Below are positions 57,808-64,000 of a stretch of DNA of 64,000 nucleotides, one piece after another. The notes below the pieces were generated by a model. The model was not told where the DNA came from. It ran no database searches and saw only the letters and a program-made list of their open reading frames with translations. The stretch is taken from positions 248,001 to 312,000 of the forward strand of contig NZ_JAGGKI010000006.1 in the NCBI RefSeq assembly GCF_017873605.1, in the 5' to 3' direction. Numbering within the stretch: the first letter of the stretch is position 1; each line of letters starts with the position of its first letter. The DNA comes from Paenibacillus lactis (GTDB taxonomy: Bacteria; Bacillota; Bacilli; Paenibacillales; Paenibacillaceae). The position numbers were made by a program, and so were the translations under genes.

Positions 57808-58521
57808 TTGCCGCAAAATCAAAAAATACTTATCGTCGATGATGAGGAGGATATCGTCAAGCTTCTGCAAACCGTGCTTAAAAAGGAAGGCTTCGAGCAT
57901 GTGTCTGCCGCCTCTTCCGCCGAAGAAGGCTGGATTCGGTTTCAAGACAAGCAGCCCGACCTCGTCATATTAGATATCATGCTCCCCGATGGCGAAGGGT
58001 ATGATGTATGCAAAAAAATCCGCAGCGTTTCGAACGTGCCGATATTCTTCTTGTCAGCCAAGAACGAGGAAATCGATAAAATACTTGGATTTGCCATCGG
58101 CGGCGACGATTACATCACCAAACCGTTCAGTCCGAAGGAAGTGGCTTACCGGATAAAAGCCCGATTCAGAAGAACGGAATCTGCGCGGGATGAGGAAACG
58201 AAAGAACACACGCTGAAGGCCGGCCCGTTCGAGCTTGACGAACATACATTGGAACTGAAGAAAAACGGCGAAATTATTGAACTCAAACCGAAGGAGCTTG
58301 GTCTGATTAGCTATTTGCTGAAGCACCCGAACCGGATTATAAGCAAGGAAAGCCTGTACGATCAGGTGTGGGGGGAGGATTCCTTCGGTTATGACAACAC
58401 GGTCATGGTCCATATTCGGCGGCTGAGGGAGAAGATCGAGGACGATCCCTCAAGCCCGCAATTTTTGGTGACCGTAAAGGGCCTCGGATATAAGCTGGCC
58501 GTGGAGGAACCGGTGCGATGA
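57808..58521 (+). CDS. OmpR-family response regulator
   Basis: 237 residues from a TTG (AAAGGAG upstream). Receiver domain: KILIVDDEEDIVKLLQ with the acidic pair, phospho-acceptor Asp in LVILDIMLPDGEG (about residue 55), FLSAK and DDYITKPFSPKEV with the conserved Lys. A C-terminal winged helix follows (LKPKELGLISYLLKHPNRII, VHIRRLREKIEDDP). It overlaps the kinase by four bases. It is similar to the Bce/Yxd-type regulators but longer in the linker. Likely target: the direct repeats at 52254. Confidence 0.93.
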   Translation: MPQNQKILIVDDEEDIVKLLQTVLKKEGFEHVSAASSAEEGWIRFQDKQPDLVILDIMLPDGEGYDVCKKIRSVSNVPIFFLSAKNEEIDKILGFAIGGDDYITKPFSPKEVAYRIKARFRRTESARDEETKEHTLKAGPFELDEHTLELKKNGEIIELKPKELGLISYLLKHPNRIISKESLYDQVWGEDSFGYDNTVMVHIRRLREKIEDDPSSPQFLVTVKGLGYKLAVEEPVR

Positions 58522-59936
58522 AATGGCGGCTGACGGGGAGATATTTGGCATCCTCCGTATTGATTGTCGTCATCGTCCTTTTCATAAACCTTTTGGTGAT
58601 CGTCGGCCTTTTTATATATCAGAATGAATCACCAAAGGATCCGCTTCGCCAGGGAGACCATTCAGCCGAGGCCATCACCCGCTCCTTCGGACAAGAGATT
58701 GTTCTTTCCGAATCGGGGATGAGCATAACCGCGCAGGGGAAGGAGACGCTTGAGCGCAATCAGGCATGGATTCAAGTCCTGGACGAAAACGGTAATCAGG
58801 TCTATGGCTTTCGTGTGCCGCGGGAGGCCAAAACCAAATATACGCCGATGGATATCGTTCAGACTTACAAATACATGGAAAAAGAACTGATGTCGACCGT
58901 ATTTATCGGGGAGAAGCAGGGGAACGGGGAGCGCTTCAGCTATTTGATCGGCTTTCAGGATCCTTATCTGGAGCGGAATATCTTCACCTATGATATTCGG
59001 CAGGTCGGACGTTTTCTTCAAATCGGAATCGTGACCGTGATTTGCGTCGACGGTTTCATTGCACTCTGCATCGCTTATCTGTTCAGCAAGAGGTTAACCC
59101 GGCCGCTTTCCGCGCTCATCGACGGGATTAAGCAGTTGGCCCATAAAAACTACCAGTTACAACACGAAACGAAGGGCATCTATAAGGATGTGTTTTACAA
59201 CGTCAACATGCTGACCGAGGAGCTGCGGGCAAGCGAGTTGGAACGGAAAAGGCTGGACCGGATGAAAGAGGAATGGATCGCGAACATTTCGCATGATATC
59301 AAAACGCCCCTTGCTTCGATTCAGGGATATGCCGAAATGATGCGGGACATGGATTATGATTTTACAATCGAGGAAATGCGGGATTACGCGGAAATCATTG
59401 AACAGAAGTCGCATTATTTGAAAGACGTGATCGAGGACCTTAACCTTTCCACCCGTCTGAGAAACAAGGGGCTGAAGCTGAATCTGAAAAAAGTAAACAT
59501 CGTCAGCCTCGTCCGAAGCGCTGTCATCGATACGTTGAACGATGCCCGTTACGGTAACCGGAATATCGATTTCCAGTACAGCGAGGAAGTCATCCTCTTG
59601 GAGGCTGATGACATTCTCATACGCCGTGCGGTCACCAATTTGATCTACAACGCGGTGGTTCATAACGATGAGGATGTTTCCATACTTGTCAGCGTCGAAA
59701 AGAAAGGCGATAGAGCTCGAATCGTTGTCGAGGATCAAGGCAAAGGGATCCCGAAAGAGGAGCTGGAACGGATATTTGAGAGGTATTACCGCGGAACCCA
59801 TACAGGAGAGCTGCATAAGGGATCCGGTCTCGGGATGGCCATCGCAAACGATATCGTGAAGGCTCATGGTGGCGAAATCCATGTGGACAGCGAGCTACTT
59901 CGCGGAACGCGAATCGAGATCTTGCTTCAAGCTTAA
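58518..59936 (+). CDS. Sensor histidine kinase
   Basis: 472 residues. Two membrane helices at about residues 12-35 and 165-190 enclose an extracellular region of about 130 residues, larger than the intramembrane-sensing Bce kinases have. After a HAMP-like segment, the phospho-acceptor motif is ANISHDIKTPLASIQGYAEM (His about 259). N, G1 and G2 boxes are NLIYNAVVHN, DQGKGIPKEELERIFERYYR and GSGLGMAIANDIVKAHGG. It pairs with the overlapping response regulator. The large sensor domain suggests that it may detect a ligand directly. Confidence 0.92.
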   Translation: MKWRLTGRYLASSVLIVVIVLFINLLVIVGLFIYQNESPKDPLRQGDHSAEAITRSFGQEIVLSESGMSITAQGKETLERNQAWIQVLDENGNQVYGFRVPREAKTKYTPMDIVQTYKYMEKELMSTVFIGEKQGNGERFSYLIGFQDPYLERNIFTYDIRQVGRFLQIGIVTVICVDGFIALCIAYLFSKRLTRPLSALIDGIKQLAHKNYQLQHETKGIYKDVFYNVNMLTEELRASELERKRLDRMKEEWIANISHDIKTPLASIQGYAEMMRDMDYDFTIEEMRDYAEIIEQKSHYLKDVIEDLNLSTRLRNKGLKLNLKKVNIVSLVRSAVIDTLNDARYGNRNIDFQYSEEVILLEADDILIRRAVTNLIYNAVVHNDEDVSILVSVEKKGDRARIVVEDQGKGIPKEELERIFERYYRGTHTGELHKGSGLGMAIANDIVKAHGGEIHVDSELLRGTRIEILLQA

Positions 59937-60058
59937 GAAGCGAAAATCCTTTGGCGTAGAGAAATACCTGTTAGACGATGGGGCAATAGAAAAAAACAAG
60001 CCCAGATCAAACCCAAGTTAAGCAAATCGATGGTCGTCAAAGATCGTTGATTAACCAG

Positions 60059-60094
60059 GAAGCCGCAGTTATCAGAAATGATAGCTGCGGCTTC
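60059..60094. terminator. Bidirectional terminator between the kinase and the MerR gene
   Basis: GAAGCCGCAG and CTGCGGCTTC, with inner ATCA/TGAT, form a perfect long stem (60059-60094) with loop GAAA. It lies between convergent genes. Confidence 0.78.
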
Positions 60095-60180
60095 TATACT
60101 ATTTACGGTATTGGTACAAGTGTAGAAATTTAATGATGTTAATTCATAAAATCATAAAGACGGCAGTACTGGAGAACCGA

Positions 60181-60906
60181 TTAATGATCAGCCGCGGTTG
60201 TTTCCGAGTTGTCTATTGTTTCAATCAAGCGATATAGAAAATAGAGAGCGCGCATCTGAAGTTTGATCGTTTTGTTCAAGTGAACTTGGATACGATCAGA
60301 AACCTTCATCGAATCCTCGATGTTCTCTAGATCTAAACGTGCAACGGATTGCTTCAAGTTCACGGTTTCCTCGGAATAAACAGCGCTCTGCAGCACCTGA
60401 ATCAATCGAATTTTAAAGAGATGCGCTTCGTGATAAAACCGGTAATCGTTATCAGGGTCTCGCTCCGTAGTGAACAGGCCGCATTGCTCCCAGTAACGGA
60501 TTGCCGATTTCGAAGCCCCCGTCCGTCTGGAAACCTCGTGGATGCTGAAATGATGATTAATGTCGTGAGCTCGACTACCTTCAGAATACGATTTCAGCTC
60601 CCTTATTAGTTGATCTAAATTTGCTTTTTCCCGATGAAGCATGACCTCTCGATCCCTGACGATCCACAACGCGTCATCCAGCTCATTTCGCCTAAGACAA
60701 TGCATGACCTGGCTGGTTACTTCCATCCCAAATGCGGCTGTCATGGCTTGAATACATGCCAGAAAAGCTTCATGCCGTTCTGTATACATACGATATCCGT
60801 TGGAAGATCGATCTGCAGGAGGCATCAGCCCCTTTGCTTCATAGTTTCGCAGCGTGTTGCTGCTTAGCCCGTATTTTTCTGCAAGCTTTTTGGGGCGAAA
60901 GCCCAT
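60181..60906 (-). CDS. MerR-family regulator with two HTH domains
   Basis: 241 residues from the ATG at 60906 (AAAGGTGGGGA upstream). First MerR helix-turn-helix at residues 1-40 (PKKLAEKYGLSSNTLRNYEA, then KGLMPPADRSSNGYRMY). Second, after about residue 115, is SIHEVSRRTGASKSAIRYWE, followed by QCGLFTTERDPDNDYRFYHE. Two DNA-binding modules in one chain is unusual. The C-terminal helices could dimerise. It is divergent from an uncharacterised gene and the vgb-like gene, and may control them. Confidence 0.85.
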   Translation of the reverse strand: MGFRPKKLAEKYGLSSNTLRNYEAKGLMPPADRSSNGYRMYTERHEAFLACIQAMTAAFGMEVTSQVMHCLRRNELDDALWIVRDREVMLHREKANLDQLIRELKSYSEGSRAHDINHHFSIHEVSRRTGASKSAIRYWEQCGLFTTERDPDNDYRFYHEAHLFKIRLIQVLQSAVYSEETVNLKQSVARLDLENIEDSMKVSDRIQVHLNKTIKLQMRALYFLYRLIETIDNSETTAADH

Positions 60907-60996
60907 GTGATCCCCACCTTTGGCAAAAATGCGCAAACATTAAAACCTTTGCAATGTTATTCTGGATATTTTGTTCATTTCCTTCATGTAATTTCC

Positions 60997-61027
60997 TTGA
61001 ACCTTCCAGTTGGCTTACATGTTGTAT
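60997..61027 (+). promoter_or_regulatory. Candidate MerR-type promoter with 19-bp spacer
   Basis: TTGAAC (60997-61002), a 19-bp spacer and TTGTAT (61022-61027). Long spacers are characteristic of MerR-activated promoters. No clear dyad was found in the spacer, so this remains tentative. Confidence 0.4.
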
Positions 61028-61060
61028 GATGAAGTTAATTCAATTCAAGGAGGAGTTTAT

Positions 61061-61549
61061 ATGACCGTAAAACCAGTACTGCGTTCTGATATGACCATTG
61101 AGGAAATTTGCGTGGCAGGTAATCAGTACATCGAATCCGAATGGAAAACATTATACGATGCGATGTTGGATGAGTTAACGACCGCTTTTCGCGAAATCGA
61201 GGATGCTGCCTATGGACGGTATTTGGACCAGCTGATGCCCGCACTATTTGACAGCCTTGAAGACGCGGGGTTCATTGCAGCGGAGCCCCTCAAGGAACAT
61301 GATTTCGTAATCGGGAAATGTCTGATATTTCGTAATTCGCTTGAAAAATGGGGGACCGAAGATAAACGATCTAGAATATTCTGGAACGTTATACGCCGTA
61401 AGGATGGTCAACAGCCCATTGGAACTCTGTTAACCGAAATCCCTCATTCTCATCTGAAGTTCGATATTCCAAGGGCACCTGTGCTCTATTCGCTGCGCGA
61501 ACATGAGAGAGAACAAATCGCAAAAGGGATTCGACGGATTATGGAATAA
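61061..61549 (+). CDS. Uncharacterised cytosolic protein
   Basis: 162 residues from the ATG at 61061 (AAGGAGGAG upstream). The N-terminal half is helical ([33 protein letters not shown]) and the C-terminal half is mixed ([40 protein letters not shown]). I do not recognise the family. It is divergent from the double-HTH MerR gene and starts the short operon with the vgb-like gene, 31 bases away. This links it to the MerR response, perhaps as part of drug resistance. Confidence 0.72.
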   Translation: MTVKPVLRSDMTIEEICVAGNQYIESEWKTLYDAMLDELTTAFREIEDAAYGRYLDQLMPALFDSLEDAGFIAAEPLKEHDFVIGKCLIFRNSLEKWGTEDKRSRIFWNVIRRKDGQQPIGTLLTEIPHSHLKFDIPRAPVLYSLREHEREQIAKGIRRIME

Positions 61550-61580
61550 GAATAAATCGCTTTTTGGGGAGGTAATTTGT

Positions 61581-62471
61581 GTGAAGGTCATGATACATGA
61601 ATATATAGTCAAAACGCAGGATTCCGGGCCATACGGAATAACGAGGGGAAAAGATGGAGCCATGTGGTTTACGGAACAACGGGGCAATCGGATTGGACGA
61701 ATTAATGACGCAGGCGAGATCACTTCGTTCCCCCTGCCGACAGAGAGTGCCGGAGTGATGTCGATTATATCGGATCGGACCGGGGACTTGTGGTTTACCG
61801 AGTATCAAGCCAATAAGATTGGTAGAATGTCGCTCGATGGCTATTTTACAGAATATGAACTTCCTGTCGTGAATTCAGCCCCTTTCGGCATAACCGAAGA
61901 TCGTGAGGGTGCCATCTGGTTTACAGAAATGAATAGCGGCAGAATCGGAAGGTTAACTGCGTCGGGGGAGATGACCGAGTTTGAGTTGCCTAACTCAGAC
62001 ACATTCCCTTCATTTATTGTTCCCGGCTCAGACGGGGCATTATGGTTTACGCAGAATCAAGGGAATTCAATCGGTAGAATAACTACTGAAGGTGATGTAA
62101 CCGAATTTCCGATTCCAACACCAAATTCCGGACCTGTAGGCATTACGAGCGGTCCTGACGGGGCATTATGGTTTGTGCAAATCATGAGCAATAAAATCGG
62201 AAGAATGACAACATCTGGCGAGGTTACGGAATATATGATTCCGACATCGAATGCCAAGCCCCATGCTATCATATCCGGGGAAAATGGGGATCTTTGGTTC
62301 ACGGAATGGGGTGGAAACCAAATCGGTCGAATTACGGTTCAAGGAAAGATTACAGAGTATCCAATCCCGACTAATCACGCCGAGCCCCACGGTATAGCGA
62401 TTGGCACAAAGGGTGACATTTGGTTCGCTGAAGAGTGCAACCAGATTGGACGTCTCATCATCTCTCCTTAA
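61581..62471 (+). CDS. vgb: Vgb-like streptogramin B lyase
   Basis: 296 residues from a GTG (GGGAGG 8 bases upstream), the length typical of virginiamycin B lyase. It is a seven-bladed propeller; each blade has the form GxxxITxGxDGAxWFTE, then xNxIGRI and GxxTEYPIP. The catalytic residues of Vgb appear conserved: His in NAKPHAII and Glu/His in [10 protein letters not shown], with Glu in FAEECNQ. Vgb opens the streptogramin B ring by elimination, without water. The gene may be coupled with the upstream unknown gene. Similar propellers with other functions exist, so activity is inferred. Confidence 0.85.
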   Translation: MKVMIHEYIVKTQDSGPYGITRGKDGAMWFTEQRGNRIGRINDAGEITSFPLPTESAGVMSIISDRTGDLWFTEYQANKIGRMSLDGYFTEYELPVVNSAPFGITEDREGAIWFTEMNSGRIGRLTASGEMTEFELPNSDTFPSFIVPGSDGALWFTQNQGNSIGRITTEGDVTEFPIPTPNSGPVGITSGPDGALWFVQIMSNKIGRMTTSGEVTEYMIPTSNAKPHAIISGENGDLWFTEWGGNQIGRITVQGKITEYPIPTNHAEPHGIAIGTKGDIWFAEECNQIGRLIISP

Positions 62472-62497
62472 CAGCATGAGACGATCATCTCATGCTG
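62472..62497 (+). other. Hairpin just after vgb-like stop codon
   Basis: CAGCATGAGA and TCTCATGCTG form a perfect stem (62472-62497) without a following T run. It could protect the 3' end or act as a weak terminator. Confidence 0.5.
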
Positions 62498-62645
62498 CCC
62501 CTCGCGGGCGGCCAGCAGAGAAGCTGACAGAGCCTCGAGAGATGCTGTCACCTGAATCCCAAACCCAATTTGGGCAACAAATCGCAAAACGTTCGTAGGA
62601 AACCACGATGGGGAAATTTTTAATCGAGATGTAATCGCTTCGCAG

Positions 62646-62668
62646 GTCGCATAATATGCGGCTTTTTT
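62646..62668 (+). terminator. Terminator duplicated from 26859-26884
   Basis: GTCGCAT and ATGCGGC with a short loop and a TTTTTT run. The 20-base core (GTCGCATAATATGCGGCTTT) is identical to the terminator after the RCC1-like gene. Confidence 0.8.
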
Positions 62669-62827
62669 CTTTGGAGTAAAAGACTTTCTTGTCCTAGCTC
62701 AATGTGGGTCTCTTTTACTTAATTGCATTTTTACTTTGTCACATTTTCCGCCTCCTTCCAGTCTTGTTTAATGACAGCGTGTGGCTGCAAATCCTGTCTA
62801 ACTCAATTATCTAGAGGAGGTAGTAAG

Positions 62828-63556
62828 ATGAAAATCATCGAATTGGAACTGAGAACCGCCCGGTTAGCCGAAATGAAGGAATTCTACACAGAAAGACTTG
62901 GATTCGCTTTAGCAGATATAACGAAGCATTCAATCACGATCGTTGTCGGGGAAACGCGGTTGACTTTCATTCAAGAGGAGGAGGAAGGGGTGCTGCCGTC
63001 CTACCATCTGGCAATGAATATCCCCGAGAACCAAATCCGCGAAGCGAAAAGCTGGCTTCAAGCCAAAGGTTGTGAGGTGCTTTCCGCTGCGCCCCTTCCG
63101 TTCGCAGGAATCCAGGCAAACGAAGACATTGCATATTTTGAAGGAACGGATGCACATGCCTTCTATTTCGAGGATCCTTCGGGGAATCTGGTGGAGTTCA
63201 TCGCTCGGCATCGGATGGACAATGCCTCGACTGAACCGTTCGGTCACGAATCCATTCTGAATGTCAGCGAGATCGGATTTCCCCTTCACGGCAGCATATC
63301 GGATGCCATCCAGCGCCTTGATTCTCGGTTCGACGTCACGCGTTATATCGGGGACGGAAAGATGTTTCAAATGCTCGGTGACGAGCATGGTATGTTCATC
63401 TTGGGGGATTTGGCCATCGGGTGGTATCCTTCGATGAAGATTCCGGAGGTTCACCCAATTCGAATGACGATTCTCGATCCTAACGAAGGGGAGTTTCAAT
63501 TGGAGCCGTATCCCTACTTCATTCGTGTTGTAAACAATACATTGTGGCCATCCTGA
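62828..63556 (+). CDS. VOC-superfamily (glyoxalase/dioxygenase-like) protein
   Basis: 242 residues from the ATG at 62828 (GAGGAGG upstream). The first VOC module covers about residues 1-125: MKIIELELRTARLAEMKEFY, then ERLGF, LTFIQEEEEGVLPSYHLAMN and HAFYFEDPSGNLVEFIAR, with candidate metal ligands His and Glu. The second half (ILNVSEIGFPLHGSISDAIQ and DEHGMFILGDLAIGWYP) looks like a second, degenerate module. Many such proteins detoxify or bind small molecules. Substrate unknown. Confidence 0.82.
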   Translation: MKIIELELRTARLAEMKEFYTERLGFALADITKHSITIVVGETRLTFIQEEEEGVLPSYHLAMNIPENQIREAKSWLQAKGCEVLSAAPLPFAGIQANEDIAYFEGTDAHAFYFEDPSGNLVEFIARHRMDNASTEPFGHESILNVSEIGFPLHGSISDAIQRLDSRFDVTRYIGDGKMFQMLGDEHGMFILGDLAIGWYPSMKIPEVHPIRMTILDPNEGEFQLEPYPYFIRVVNNTLWPS

Positions 63557-63599
63557 GCGGGATGGCCTATACCTATAAGTAGTTTCTGTCACGACTGAT

Positions 63600-63770
63600 A
63601 ACTGCCATTGCCGAGTATTTAAACTCGTAAGTCCGCCTATGAAGCTAAGGCTGCTCTTCGCTGCAGGGCAAACCTTGCCTGAGAGGCCTCAAACGACTCA
63701 AGAGTTGGGAGCAGCGACCTATGGGATCATCGCCTTTGGTTCGGTAAAATACATAAGAAGTGCCAATTAT
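63600..63770 (+). ncRNA. Structured leader RNA upstream of the stalk-domain gene
   Basis: A closing stem GCTGCTC (about 63647-63653) and GAGCAGC (about 63709-63715) encloses CAGGGCAA/TTGCCTG and GACTC/GAGTT hairpins plus a GAGGCCTC palindrome. A GGGCAAACC string is reminiscent of the c-di-GMP-I (GEMM) riboswitch, but the matching ACGCAAAGCC is missing. No long CDS is convincing here. Called a candidate structured RNA only. Confidence 0.35.
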
Positions 63771-63845
63771 TACATACCTTATCATTTCGTTATGGACCTT
63801 GCGTTTGTAGTAAGAACAAAATTTAAATAGATGAGGAAGTCACCC

Positions 63846-64000
63846 ATGAGAAAATTGCTTGTGTGCACTGTAGCGATCATGCTAAGTTTAGCTGCGTTTC
63901 ACACCGTTATCTACGCATCTGAAGTCCGAGTATCCGTGGATGGCCGTGAAGCACAATTCCCAGATGAGCACCCATACGTCGATCCAAAAACGAACCTTAC
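63846..64000 (+). CDS. Start of a secreted stalk-domain (copper amine oxidase N-like) protein
   Basis: ATG at 63846 (GAGGAAG upstream). MRKLLVCTVAIMLSLAAFHT is a signal peptide, cut near VIYASE. The mature part begins VRVSVDGREAQFPDEHPYVD, the opening of the copper-amine-oxidase N-terminal/stalk domain common in Paenibacillus cell-surface proteins. The gene runs off the window. Confidence 0.82.
   Translation, partial: MRKLLVCTVAIMLSLAAFHTVIYASEVRVSVDGREAQFPDEHPYVDPKTNL

Noticed and set aside
63640..63720. c-di-GMP-I riboswitch
   Set aside because: GGGCAAACC is present but the partner ACGCAAAGCC and downstream receptor elements are not.
63639..63830. 63-codon plus-strand ORF before the stalk-domain gene
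   Set aside because: No ribosome site; it overlaps a region with strong secondary structure, and the translation looks random. Treated as a leader RNA instead.

Overview
The window looks like a chromosomal segment of a Paenibacillus or a close relative in the Bacillales. The basis is the protein families (VanZ-RDD, CD3324, stalk/copper-amine-oxidase-N domain, SBBP/DUF11, Bce-type ABC module), strong AGGAGG-type ribosome binding sites, frequent TTG/GTG starts, sigma-A promoters, and Firmicute RNA regulation (T-box, PyrR attenuator, Zur boxes). No phage, insertion sequence, CRISPR, rRNA or tRNA gene was seen. The species call is inference.

Layout. 1-14.6 kb: a truncated gene end, a Vat-type acetyltransferase, a nucleotidyltransferase, a BASS transporter, a T-box-controlled glutamyl-tRNA synthetase paralogue, a TetR/membrane-protein pair, two sugar modules (GH43 with an ArsR-like regulator; GH27 with an AraC regulator) and a histidyl-tRNA synthetase paralogue. 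The last is preceded by a promoter, a 15-residue leader peptide with three consecutive His codons, and a terminator. 14.6-27 kb: a dehydrogenase remnant, a large SBBP/DUF11 surface protein split by a C7 frameshift, small membrane proteins, a CPBP protease-like gene with three palindromic operators, a MetX-like hydrolase/LysR pair, an attenuated methyltransferase and an RCC1-repeat protein. 27.2-34.6 kb: an eight-gene operon matching the poorly understood E. coli yhf cluster (yhfZ, yhfY, yhfU, yhfT, php, yhfS, yhfX, yhfW). 35.6-43.8 kb: a five-gene SWIM / HEAT / MoxR ATPase / DUF5682 / VWA system. 44-46 kb: an excisionase-type HTH protein, small ORFs, a terminator and a Cfr-like 23S rRNA methyltransferase. 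46.9-49.7 kb: PyrR-attenuated codB-codA. 49.9-60 kb: a VanZ-RDD protein, a Zur-controlled ZinT lipoprotein, and a Bce-like ABC transporter with YxeA, an M1 peptidase and a two-component system. 60-64 kb: a MerR regulator, a Vgb-like lyase, a VOC protein and the start of a stalk-domain protein behind a structured leader.

Themes. Genes related to resistance to ribosome-targeting drugs (Vat, Cfr and Vgb families) lie scattered with separate regulation, which fits an intrinsic soil resistome rather than one mobile island. Conditional termination is common: two tRNA synthetases, codBA, and candidate attenuators before the methyltransferase, the Cfr-like gene, the response regulator and vat. The best candidates for undescribed biology are the His-codon attenuator on the hisS paralogue, the SWIM-HEAT-MoxR-DUF5682-VWA operon and the yhf operon.
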